Source: Ciona intestinalis (lineage: Eukaryota > Chordata > Ascidiacea > Phlebobranchia > Cionidae). From it: DNA of 64,000 bases. The notes under the pieces are model-generated. The model worked only from the letters and a program-made list of their open reading frames with translations. It ran no database searches and was not told where the DNA came from. Location: NCBI RefSeq assembly GCF_000224145.3, contig NC_020167.2:4722991-4786990 (forward strand). Reading direction: 5' to 3'. The position numbers were made by a program, and so were the translations under genes. Shown here in pieces: positions 26,001 through 37,081 of this stretch; within the stretch, counting starts at the first letter, position 1; every line of letters begins with the position of its first letter.

Positions 26001-29000
26001 GCTTTGTCCCAGCGCAACTAAGCTGAGCAAACTTTAAAAATCAAATACGACACGGATACTTATTTGTCTAAAATGTCAATATCACCACCAAATAATTTCG
26101 ATTTACGTAATAGTATATTTTGCTTCAGATCGTTGTATGAACTTGGGAGTCTTACACATACAAGTTCAGTTCTCACCGATAATATTACGTAACTAGTTTC
26201 GTTAAGTCAGGAACTGGTGTTTTGTAGACAGAAGTCTCCAGCGGGCCAGATAGAGGAAGGTCAAACCAGTGAAAAACCCTTTCTGCAACAAACTGAAACT
26301 TCAACAGCAATAAAAACCGCCAATGGGTTGCTTACTGCGCCCCCCACCGACGATATCCGCACCGATGAAGTCTGGTGGATTCTTATTCGTCTCAAACGAA
26401 TCCTCTCTCGAATGCAAAGTCGCTTTCTTTCTCGTAATACCGGTCGTTCGAACAACCCCTGTCAATCCATCTCCAACCTCGAAGCAGCGACCTCTGCTAG
26501 CAACAACTTGGAAAATCAGTCCACTAGTTCATTGAGCAACCTGGCCTCTTCTCAGGAACCGGAAGAGGACCCTGTCCTTGCCAACATGCAGGACTGGCAT
26601 GTTATTTCTGATCTCTGCCAGGAGCTTGACGTCATCGTGTCACGTGGTCGGCGTCACATGCAGCAACACAGCCTTGCTATACCAGCAAAGAGAAAGCTGA
26701 CCGAGTTCACTTTTCTCGCGGCTTCGAACCTTTCCCGGGCCATCTTATCCACGGATTCCCCATTATCCAGCTTATTACAGTCGATAGATGATATTATAAA
26801 CGAGTATAAGACAGTTGCGAGAAAGGAAGGCCTGGCACCACCAACCACGGTGAGACAGGCACAGTATAGGTCATTTGTTTAATAACACAACCGTGTGAAA
26901 CAGTTGAGTGGCGTGTGTTGTTGTTTGCTTTTTTAAACTCAATTAATTATTCAACACTTCAATATTTATTATCACTTATAAATAACCTGTTCTCAAACCC
27001 GTCACTCAATTCGTGTTTAAAGCTTCTAATCTTTGATCTAGCGGCCACATTTGTGACGTCACAAACGTTTAATTTTTAGGACACTGACGTTCGACCTGGC
27101 AGCAGTGCATCGAAATACAACATCCCCGGTATGGACTTGGACGACTTAGAAAGCTTCTGTATGAAACCAGCACCCCAGGTATAAAATACATAGCTCTAGT
27201 TTCAAGGCACACAGCTGTGCTAAAATTGTATATAATAAAAAACATTTTCATTTATTTCCATTTCTTATTTATTTGTTTTAATTTATTTTTTTGTAATTTT
27301 TTTTCAGGGGTACACGATAAAATGCAGGATATCACGTGACAACAAGGGCATCGACCGACACTCCTACCCAACATATTACCTTCATTATGAACGGGACGAT
27401 GGAAAAAAGGTTAGCTCAATTTTGAATGAAATATATAGTATAGGGTAGGTGGTGACGGGACAACTTTTTACTCTGTTTCTCGTTCCATTTGGTGGTAACA
27501 AAGAGTCAAAGACCATTCAAAAAATTATAAAATCGGATTTTCACGCGTCTCATATACCGTTGTTAATTGTTTAAAAAACGATCACGACATTTGGGTATTA
27601 TGTTGGAAAGCTGTCCCGTCTTACCCCACAAGACGATATGTATTTACTCGTTGATTTTTTTCAGATTTTCATACTAGCGGGCAGGAAGCGAAAACGAAGC
27701 AAAACTTCAAATTATTTGATTTCCGTTGACGCCACCGACTTATCTAGAGACGGGGAATCATATATTGGTAGGTGCAGGTTACTGCAGATGTCAAAATAAA
27801 AAAACAACAATAAAAATGCCATCTGGTTGACGTATCGCATTATTTCACCACCCACGCGGTTTGGCCTTTTCTGTTTTCGCTGTCCGTTTTAAAGAGCACG
27901 TAAAAATAACACTGAGTTGTAATCGATAAATCTATTTAAGTACAAAATAATTGGGGAACATTTTACTACACAGTTTTTTACCTACAACGAACAAAAAATA
28001 CTGCACAGTTGCTCACACGGGGTTATTTTTAGTCGGAAGTTGAAAATCATTGTAGAACTTTTTTTCCAGGTAAATTACGCTCCAATATCATGGGAACCAA
28101 ATTCACGGTGTACGACCACGGTATAAAGCTGGGGAAACCTGGAATCAACATCGACAGAGATAATCTACGGGAAGAACTTGTCGCCGTATGCTATGAGACC
28201 AACGTGTTAGGTTTCAAGGTACGTGACAACGTGTAGGGGCTTGACTCCTGCGTATTTTTCTATGGTGGTTGTGTAATCTGCGCATAGGCGATACTGCGCA
28301 GCCCAAGGGTTGCGTATGACGCCCTAGAATAAGGCTTTTGACATATACGTGTGTAATACAAACCTAACCACATTTTAAAGGGCGTGCCAGTTTCAGTCTA
28401 GTTGTTTACAAACATCAAATCTATTTTGAGCTATTTTTGGCGAAAGGTGCGTCAAAATTGACCCGATGTGACGTCACAGTGCGATTGGATCTTTGCGAAA
28501 ACTTAACGTCCCGATTACAAATCGACCATTTAATTTTCCCCGCTACGCTATACATTATTAATGAGTGCAGTAATCTTTACTTAGAATCTAAGTAAATTAG
28601 AAGTATAACGTTCAGGTTGTAATCAGATTTCTTTCTGCCAACTTTTATGTTGTTTTTTTCTGAACGTTTGCGACATAATTCATATTTAGTTCGTACGTTA
28701 TGGATTTTTCTAGCGTTTCAGGCAAAAATGTTATAAGTTTTTTAATAGCGTTGGAGCAATAGTTTGCTTTTCTACTGCACTTTTTTCTTCTTTTTGGCAT
28801 CAATTAAATAAAATTGTAAAATATGTCATTACATTTACTAGAAAAATGTTTTAAGTCAGTTACACGTTTATTTAATCCTGTTTTGCTGCGTTAAACTATT
28901 AATTTGCAATTCGACAGCAATTTTTCTCAATTTGCGCTCTTTTAACATCAGTTTTTAAAAAATTGCGAAATATAATATTAAATTTGAAGTTATAAAAATA

Positions 29001-31070
29001 TTTTAGTTCGTGTAATTAATCAAATGTTACGCAGGGTCCGCGTAAGATGACGGTCATTATACCTGGGATGAACATTTCTCATGAGAGAGTCAAATTCAAA
29101 CCGAACCATGTAAGTGGGTGCACGGCCTACTAGAGATACCTACAGTTGTCAGTATATTTTTAAAACAGCAATTAACCCCAATGTTAATTGCTGTTTTAAA
29201 AGTGGGTTTCGATTTTAATTGCTGTTTTAAAAATAAACTGATTATTCATGTGTCACCTGCCATTTAGCAGTATAGGTTTATTAATATATTGATTGTTTCT
29301 CTTTATATTGTGGACTATTTTTATCACAAATTGTAACGATTTTTTGCAACATACGCGAATGATCGCCGCTATTTCGGTTTGTGGTGTTTTTAGTGACTCC
29401 TTTTTTTACTAAAATGTGATCAAAGTTTAAATGGGTTGCCAATAAATGATTCATCCCATTAGTGCTACTTTAACGGTGCCTAAAATATAATTCTACGCCA
29501 AATATTTACTGAGTTATGACCAAAAGTTGTAAATTGCGTAAATTAATAAAACATCTGAAATCATTTGGAATGCATGGGTAGCGAGCGCCACAAACGTGGT
29601 CGTGCAGAATATTTTCGCGATAATTCGCTGAAATCGAATTTTAACAACATTTTTTCTTAATAATTATTTTTTTAAATAAAAGAATTTGTTTTGGTAAAAT
29701 GAAAGTTTTTTTTCCGAGATTGACAAAATTCTCCTATTACTTGCTTATAGGAAAGAGAGACTATATTATCAAGGTGGCAAAACCGAAACATGGAGAACCT
29801 GATCGAGCTTTCCAACAAGACCCCTGTTTGGAACGAAGGTCAGTAGGCGGTTTGTCATCACAATTTCCCTACTACTAGATCTGTGATTAGTTTTACGAGT
29901 AACGGCTTTTGTTAGGTGATGGGCCAATCCTGGCCTAAATCCTAGGACTCATTTTGGGTGATGGGCCAATCCTGGCCTAAATGCTAAGACCCACAGGCGT
30001 GCCACGCTGCATGACCCCACCCACATAGAATAGAACGGCTTTCCAATTTTTTTGACTTATTAGGGGTTTAACGGTTGGTGGCATGTGCCGATCAGTTTAA
30101 AATTATCAGTTGTAAGATTATTAAACAGCGCAATTTGAAAAAAAAAACACAAAAAAAGTAATATTAATACCGCAGTTTTAACGGTTTAATTTACTAAATT
30201 GTGTCAAAACACGTATAGTTTTTTATTTTCGATATATTTAAAGTTCATTTGAGAAATCACTAAACTGTTTTAAAATACAAAGTTTATTCTTTTTCCTTGT
30301 GTTTAAAGTTTATTTAAGCGCCAATACCGGTTAGTGCAACTTTAACCCGTCGTATTTTGATTTGTTCAGAAACCCAATCTTACGTTCTCAACTTCCGTGG
30401 TCGAGTTACACAAGCTTCAGTGAAAAACTTTCAAATAGTTCATCAGAGCGATCGTGAGTTACCTGGATATTATGTGTGCATATAATTCTATTACAGTTAG
30501 ATTTCATGTTTGTGTTAAATTGTTAAAACGTGTGTGAGATTCACATGCTTCCAAACGTCGTGTAAGTTTTAGATTCGGAAATTACGTCGCCAATTGTTAG
30601 TTAATAATTTATTCGTTAAATTTGCGTTGCTCCTTAAAAAAGGTGTAGAAGCATTGTTTAAAACCAAATACTTTATACGATAAGTTAATTATGATAGATT
30701 TAAATTCTCTTTTCGTGGAATTTGAAACAGAATTAGCCACAAGAAATCCGAAATTCCGACATCACATTGTCATTTTCCGTACACCTTTTCTGAATAAGAA
30801 ACAATAATCCATTTTGTTTTAATTCTTATTTCTTTTCACAGCCAAATACATAGTAAAATCTAATATACCAATTTATTTAAAAAAATCTTATTTCATTCCA
30901 CAGCTGAATACATAGTGATGCAGTTCGGACGTGTCGAGGACAATGTATTCACCGTAGATTACAATTACCCAATGAATGCAGTGCAAGCATTTGCTATTGC
31001 TCTCTCCAGTTTCGACTCAAAACTCGCCTGCGAATATACCCATTCGAAACAACCCCCTTTTTACGCCTAA
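20082..31070 (+). CDS. TUB/TULP3: Tubby-like protein (TUB/TULP3 type)
   Basis: Exons, all phase-consistent: 20082-20101, 20332-20373, 20606-20690, 20989-21172, 21972-22106, optional 22736-22855, 23377-23492, 24282-24557, 24869-25098, 26228-26849, 27080-27178, 27308-27409, 27665-27767, 28070-28218, 29035-29109, 29751-29838, 30370-30453 and 30904-31070; about 898 residues. The N-terminus has the charged helix of TUB/TULP3 ([20 protein letters not shown], then LPLVES), the region that binds IFT-A in ciliary trafficking. The C-terminal tubby barrel starts at [13 protein letters not shown], includes [19 protein letters not shown] and GTKFTVYD, and ends [12 protein letters not shown] before a short non-standard tail. 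Tubby barrels bind PI(4,5)P2. The middle, especially the 622-base exon at 26228, has no counterpart I recognise and makes the protein much longer than vertebrate TULP3. Confidence 0.93.
21184..21258 (+). repeat. Short interspersed repeat, family B
   Basis: GGGTAATGAGCCAATCCTGA then GGTGTACCACGCTGTGGGAC then AACCCACATAGAATA. A roughly 75-base unit recurring in introns across the window. Confidence 0.65.
22736..22855 (+). CDS. TUB/TULP3: Candidate cassette exon of the tubby-like gene
   Basis: A 120-base open segment with protein-like composition ([17 protein letters not shown]). It begins after TGCTGTAAAG and ends at CCTG|GTAATT. Phase is 1 at both ends and neighbouring exons meet in the same phase, so it can be included or skipped without a shift. 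The acceptor has a weak pyrimidine tract. Confidence 0.45.
25099..26227. other. Long tubby intron of complex sequence
   Basis: No exon found. The sequence is less AT-rich and less repetitive than the other introns (for example TCACGCGGCGTTTTCGGTCT, GTGACGTCACGTTACGTTGACG). It could hold an internal promoter or enhancer, but nothing proves this. Confidence 0.3.
27432..27636. mobile_element. MITE copy in a tubby intron
   Basis: Left end TAGGGTAGGTGGTGACGGGA and right end CTGTCCCGTCTTACCCCAC are recognisably complementary. The internal TTGTTAATTGTTTAAAAAAC block is present. It is a diverged but nearly full-length copy between two tubby-domain exons. Confidence 0.75.
29158..29232. repeat. Perfect 19-base inverted repeat plus a third arm
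   Basis: TTTTAAAACAGCAATTAAC (29158-29176) is exactly complementary to 29183-29201 across a six-base loop. The second arm's sequence is repeated directly at 29215-29232. It lies in a tubby intron 49 bases after an exon end. Confidence 0.8.
29910..30035 (+). repeat. Short interspersed repeat, family B, with partial tandem duplication
   Basis: GGTGATGGGCCAATCCTGGC occurs twice about 40 bases apart, followed by CACAGGCGTGCCACGCTGC and CCCACATAGAATAG. The first part of the unit has been duplicated. Confidence 0.65.
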
Positions 31071-31115
31071 TGTCGCTATATCGCTTTAACCCGTTATTAT
31101 ATGTGCGAATTATCG

Positions 31116-31165
31116 NNNNNNNNNNNNNNNNNNNNNNNNNNNNNNNNNNNNNNNNNNNNNNNNNN
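31116..31165. other. Assembly gap (50 N)
   Basis: Placeholder gap just downstream of the tubby-like stop codon, in the 3'UTR or intergenic DNA. Confidence 0.95.
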
Positions 31166-31936
31166 AATTAAGTTTGCACCGCTTCAAATTTCACAGTGCT
31201 AGGTGTTACCAGTCCCTTCCTTACACTTCATATACTTCGTGGAAACTACGCCGACGTATTCCGTTCTTTTTTTACTATCAGTATTTTCTTTTCAACCGGC
31301 AGCCACTATTTAATGTAACGCGCATCACTGTAAGCTTTAATTTTTTCCCTTTTTGTGAACTTTTTCGAATTTTCTCAATCATCAGAACGCACGAAAAATA
31401 ACTTGTGGCGTCACGCTACGGGTCCGCGTGCCCCTCGTTGAGCAGACTTAACTTATTGCAACCAATTTTCGCTTCATAACCCACCGCGCAATGAGCAACT
31501 GCTTCGCTGTTTGATTCTCGTCGTGTGCTAGATATTTTACCTTTGGATTTTTATCAGGCGGTCTGCGCGGCCTGCCTGTTATCTAGTTAAAATACATGTG
31601 TGCTATTCAATTTATATCTAAGCGCCAAAAAGTTATTTCAACGGTTCTATTCAATTGCCGCAAAGTTTTTTTTAGGTTTTGCTTTTCTTTCCTCGCTGTA
31701 CGGCAAGCGACTATTTGACTTTTTCTGGATTTCCTTATTTGCAATTTCGCAATGTATATTTTCCAGTAGCAATTGATGTTAGGTATCAACTATATATGTT
31801 ATCGTTGTAGTCTTATAGTATATTTTAAGTATTGTGTACATTAAACTGTTCAAGGAACGCATCGGTTAACTTCAATGTAGGCTCAATTATATCTAGTTTT
31901 AGGTATAATTGTCAATCAGGTCTGAGGTGACTATCA

Positions 31937-32100
31937 GTATACTGGGGTGGGGGAAAACGGGACATATTTTTTATTTTATTTTCTCGTTCTTTTTGGTAGT
32001 AAACAATAAAGAACATACGAGAATTGTAAAACCATATCCTAATGACCCTGTTAATTGTTTAAAACACGATCTAAATATTTGGTTATATGTGTGAATGGAA
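31937..32100. mobile_element. MITE copy, right end missing
   Basis: Left end CTGGGGTGGGGGAAAACGGG and the body match the family, but it stops before the right inverted repeat. It lies between the tubby and small membrane protein genes. Confidence 0.75.
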
Positions 32101-32121
32101 TTATATGATCCTTATATTCCT

Positions 32122-32173
32122 TAACAATTAGCCCAGTTGTTGTCGTATAACAATTAGCCCAGTTGTTGTCGTA
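32122..32173. repeat. Perfect tandem duplication of a 26-base unit
   Basis: The unit begins TAACAATTAGCCCAG and occurs twice without mismatch, just past the broken end of the MITE at 31937-32100. Confidence 0.85.
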
Positions 32174-32384
32174 AGTTAATAGTTGCTGCGTTTACCCTGC
32201 GCTGCCCACGTACTTACCGCGGTACTCTGATCGTCACTGATAAGTGCAATATTTCACAGAGATTAGGTCACGAAAACGTAATATTTACCACTTTAACAAA
32301 AAATCCGGCTTTTTATGAAGTTGTTGTGTTTATTATAAAATACGAAGCGTGAAAAATCTGTTTTTTTTTAAACGAGCAGACTCG

Positions 32385-33049
32385 CTATTCGTCTAGTTCT
32401 TCTATCACCTCAGGTGGTTGAGATGAGCTAAGGGAAGGACGCTGCGGTGGCAGACTGATTGCAGGAAGTGAGGAGAGTCTCGTCTTTCTGCTGCTTCCTT
32501 TTCGGGTTTCTTCGCTGAAACTCAGAAAGCGAATTCGATCTCGAGTCCTTGCAACAAAAGTGAGTTGGGATTCTTGACTCTCAGGACTTGCGCTTCTTCC
32601 CAAGGATACAGTGGAGGCGTAGAAGCGTTGTTGCTGCGATAGAAGGGATCCACTTTCTTCGCCTTGACTTTAAAAAAGAGGGAGTAAAGTTAACAACAGC
32701 ATAATTGGCTTTTTAAGACAAAATTCTGCCACGTACAAACTATAAGACGAATGTTAATCTGAGCCTTTAAAGGTCGCTCGCTACGCATAAATATTAATTA
32801 AAAATAAATCAGATAGGCCTCTTACCAGCAACCAAACACTGATGGACAAAATTGAAAACGATGATTTTCCACTTCCCCGTAAGAAAAACTCCTTTGCTTG
32901 GCCCAATTTTCTTCAGAATGTTTAATGTAGTAATTACAAATTTTCAAACACATGTAACAAAAGGCAAGAAAAGATACCGAAAAGATGAGCATAATCAACG
33001 GGCCAAGGTAATCGTAGGGTATTGGAGTGAAATGATTGTCTCTCTTCAT
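32385..33049 (-). CDS. Small single-pass membrane protein, family unknown
   Basis: Two phase-matched exons on the minus strand, 33049-32826 and 32667-32385, encode 168 residues. There is no cleavable signal peptide. A short polar N-terminus is followed by one hydrophobic helix (LIMLIFSVSFLAFCYMC) with membrane-end cysteines that could be palmitoylated. The cytosol-like tail is long, Ser/Arg-rich and has many potential phosphosites (RSASPESQES, RKGSSRKTR), ending acidic (PPEVIEELDE). I do not recognise a family. The acceptor (CTTTTTTAAAG) is ordinary and the frame is clean, so I judge it a real gene of unknown role. Confidence 0.65.
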
Positions 33050-34699
33050 GGTTAAAACACCGCGTGGTCAGGAGTGACGTTCTGGATATTCAAAAACTAT
33101 ATTCAAGTCTGACATATAAGAGTATAAGACGTCTATATTGTACACTAATAACTATATTTTCTTAAACATTTTATGTTTACAGATAATATAGTGGTGTGGG
33201 GGAAAATGGTACACCTTTTCATTCTATTTTCTCGTCCAATTTGGTAGGAACCATAGAATATTCAAATAATTATAAAACCTTCCCCACGACTTCCATATAC
33301 CGCTTGAGGTATTTAAAACACGATCAGGATGCTTGGATATTATGTGCTAATGGTGTCTCGTCTTTCCCCATCCAACTATAACTATATGTTCGTGGCGAAA
33401 ATTTAAAAGCTCACGACAGGTTTTGTTCGTTACATACTTTTAGAGCCCGCGTTTTGTCTAGTTTGGGAACTACAAATTCTGCGTGCGTGCCGAATAAATA
33501 CCCTTTATTGCTAATTAAATTACTTATTTAGCCTACTATTTATATATAGTGCCAAACATATGTAGCAATAAACAAAGACAGAGGTTTAGCAAACACACAA
33601 GCAGGGCAGATAGTTAATTATAGAAAGGTAATAAATGCTACAACTGCCACGAACTTCTATGAAATAAATGTAACATTAATATGTCTCTTACCACAAGATG
33701 CCACTTGCTAACTTGGAGTTTATCTTGGAGTGTATCTGTCTTCAGTACAATATTAAATCCAATTTCATTTACTGAGTGCCTGATGCTATTTGTGTATTAT
33801 TACACGACGTTTATGGTATACTAACTGTCTACGGAGAAGTCAAGCTGTCATGCTTTAGACGGGGAAACGTTTAACTGTATACACAACCGTACACATAGGT
33901 TACACATAACATAAAGTGTAGGCGCAAATTTATCTTTGAGAACAAAGGAAACCGGGGTACTTCATCACATGTTGTAAATGGTGGCAGCATGAATGGAGTT
34001 TGATCGATGCTCACAATGTTCAGCGCGTGCAGTTCAACTTTGTATCGGATAAACTTTATTCGATGAAGCAATTGTTGCGCAATTTTAAATCTATATATAC
34101 GGTTGCTACTATCGTAGGGCAGGTAATGCTGTATTCGAAGTTTTTCTAGGACCACACATACAATTTGAAACGTTGCATTTATTGTCAATGTAAAAGAAAA
34201 CGACGGAAAGCACCAGACTACTGCACAAGAACTACAGAAAACACTAGGATTTGGTACTGCTGATAAAACTACAGTATTTGGAATGAATTAGTCATGCTTC
34301 AAAGAACCAGCAATACTTTGTAAAAGTAACGGAAGACTAAAAAACAACGCTTGTAAATTACAATTATAGAATAAAAGTTTTATGTGCAAATTCGCAACTG
34401 TGGACAGGATTATGGCTATAAAATATATATACTGTAAATACTGAAGGATATGGATTCGCCTTTGAAAACAAAGCCAAAAATGATAACATCATGATAAGAA
34501 GAGAACAGTAACACTAATAAAAGCATGGAGAACTACAGTTAACACAAAGAAATGACAACCAAATCCAATAAAACACCAAAATAAACCATTGCACTAATAG
34601 AAGCACAAATTGCAGCTTTGGTAATCTAATCATTAGGAACTTTTCACAGGTTAAAAGAGTTGAAATAAATTGAAGATCTACAAAAGTCAGACATTTGCC
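33050..34699. other. Intergenic and 3'UTR DNA
   Basis: Contains one MITE (33189-33377). A 105-codon minus-strand frame at 33871-34188 has no family resemblance and probably lies in the Rab 3'UTR. No other gene is supported. Confidence 0.45.
33189..33377. mobile_element. MITE copy
   Basis: Left end TAGTGGTGTGGGGGAAAATG, right end TGTCTCGTCTTTCCCCATCC. Full length with modest divergence, upstream of the small membrane protein gene. Confidence 0.8.
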
Positions 34700-36240
34700 T
34701 TAACAGCAAGTCGTTCTCTCTTTTTCAGACTGAACGTACTGCTTCAGATTAAATGACTGGCTTGCTGACATGTCACGGCCAATATAATCTGCTGGGGTAA
34801 GAGATTTCTTGTGCAGTTCCCGTGCAACTGCATCAAATGCCAAATCCACATTCACACCAGTCTTGGCACTTGTTTCCAAAAACACAATATCATAACTCTT
34901 GGCTAATCTTGCACCTTCTTGTAATTTTACCTAAAAATCGATTTGTTTATTTTTTTTTATTTAAAACATATATTATTATTAAACATATATTATTATATAT
35001 TAATATTAAGGCTATTCTATCCTTTTTATTAGGCTATTAATTTTTTGAAATATATTATACCCTATGCAAAAGTTTTTAACTTTCCTGTTATTTTACCTAA
35101 AGAAAGATTTAAAATCATAAACATGTTCAACTTTTGTACCTACATTAAAATGTTGCAATTATATTTACAGAATGCGAAACCAATTTTACAGTGCCACGCC
35201 ATCTATTTATATTACTCAAGTGGATGATATGGATTTGTTCGGCAAAGGCGAAACTGATAAATTATGCATCCCAGTTACAAGCAGTCGCCAGGTAGAAGCC
35301 AAGTTGGAAGGTAAAAAACCTTTATTTTAACATGGCTGTCTAAGGGAAACTAATTACGATAGCAGGCTTCCGGCATCCCTCTAGCACACTTGCCAGGCTT
35401 ATTGAAATTCTGTTCATAACATAAACTAAGCAAAAATAATGTATTGAAAAAGCTACTTCTACCTGATGGCTGAGGTTTAATAAAAGGTATTGATCTGAAC
35501 AATTATATTTTAGAAATTAATAGGTAAAGCCTAATTACCTTTCGTTCACTGGTGGTGCAGTCACATTTATTACCAATTAACACCAAGGTAACATCTGGCG
35601 AAGCATACTGCTTTACGTCAGAAATCCAATTAGTAACATTGGTAAAAGACTGCAGGTTGCAAATATCATAGACAAGTAAAATAGCAGAGCAGTCACGGAA
35701 AAAGCTATGTGTCATGCTTCTGAACCGTTCCTGACCTGCATAATTGAATAAAAACATTAAATTTATATATAATATATACATACATATATTATCGTTATAA
35801 ATGAATCACATGCATATTCCATAATGCCAAAGCTTCTACTATATATTGAGCTTAGTTTAAATCAATAATTATGACAAACCTGCTGTATCCCATATCTGCA
35901 GTTTAATTTTCTTCCCCTCAATCACCAGAGTTTTATTTTTAAAATCAATTCCCACGGTAGAAATAAAATTTCCACCAAGAAATGTCCCATCTTTGTACCT
36001 GACCAGTAAACATGTTTTTCCCACCCCTGAGTCACCAACCACCATTACCTGATAATAAAATAGTTTTACTGAAAGAGTGAATACATATGTTATTATTACA
36101 TTATAGGTATTTATGGAACAAAAAAATACACAAAAAAATATTTAAAAAAAAAATAATGCAAATACCTTAAATATGGAATCAAACTCAGAAGATATTGACG
36201 ACGACAGTCGAGTCTTACGAATGTTAACTTTTCCATTCAT
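34700..36240 (-). CDS. RAB26/RAB37: Rab GTPase, Rab26/Rab37 subfamily
   Basis: Four phase-matched exons on the minus strand: 36240-36166, 36048-35880, 35735-35539 and 34930-34700, giving 223 residues. All G motifs are present: [10 protein letters not shown] (P-loop), ISTVGIDF (switch I Thr), WDTAGQERF (switch II), NKCD and ETSAK. The C-terminus ends TTCC, a double-cysteine geranylgeranylation signal. The [18 protein letters not shown] stretch and the [17 protein letters not shown] helix match Rab26/Rab37, which act on secretory granules and vesicle traffic. The first exon encodes a short Ser-rich N-terminal extension, as in that subfamily. Rab26 versus Rab37 cannot be decided; a tunicate may have one co-orthologue. 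Confidence 0.93.
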
Positions 36241-37081
36241 CCGGCTTAACTTGAAGCACCGTTCGTGACTTTTAAACTTAACGTCGCACGGTAGTTTTAA
36301 AATTCTGTGTTTCCGTTAAAATATTCGCTAAGCTGAAGAATTAGTCAAACGCGTTTACTGTGGTAACGAAATATGATGCATAGACCATTTGAAACGCACT
36401 GTACCTCGGCTGAGTAAATAGGGCAGGTGTCGTCACACGTATTTAACTGCGGCTGAACGCTCGCACTCTACGATGAACGATCGAAGACGTTTACGTTTCA
36501 CGAATCTCTTTTTTCTCGGAGAGAAAGCAAAGGTCTCTTTTGTCTGTGACGCAGAACCTGATAAATCGCAGCTCGGGGAAAATGATTTTGCTCGAATTTA
36601 TCAATGCTTGTTAAGTGGGACATGGTAACGTTTAAAGGCATTCGCATATCTTACGCGCCGTCACACAGCCGATATATAATGCTGATGAAAAGTGCATAAA
36701 TATTTAATTGTTTAATTTGGGGTTTCCGCTTCCTATGAAAACGACCACCAAAGACAGTATCCACTTGATCATAAATACATTAAAGTGATTAAACAAACAA
36801 AACCTTCTACTTAATCGCTGAACAACGACCACATCGTCTTTCAAGCAATTCGAGTTTAATAATGTCAAGATTTCATCTTACAATTTCCAAATAAAGAGAA
36901 CGCACATTAACAAACATGGGAAAATCACGCAAAAACTAAATTGACTTCAATTGCAATAGTGGGGAACATGGTTTCATAAAAAAATCCAAAACTTCAACTA
37001 TGCACTCTCTAATAAATAACAACATTACATAGAAATGATTGGAAATGTGCCGAAGATGTTTTCTGCAGACAATTTTCTCAT
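36241..37081. other. Intergenic region: Rab promoter and USP22 3' flank
   Basis: No exon seen. The first 400 bases upstream of the Rab start are relatively GC-rich, fitting a promoter. Confidence 0.4.

Larger units (their letters stand above)
31071..32384. other. 3' and intergenic DNA between convergent genes
   Basis: Holds a 50-N gap, a truncated MITE (31937-32100) and a perfect two-copy tandem of a 26-base unit (32122-32173). No exon is supported. Confidence 0.5.

Noticed and set aside
26261-26848. Minus-strand and other-frame shadows over the big tubby exon
   Set aside because: The plus-strand frame fits flanking exon phases and the others do not.
33871-34188. 105-codon minus-strand frame downstream of the Rab gene
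   Set aside because: No family resemblance and it lies where the Rab 3'UTR is expected; kept only as a note.
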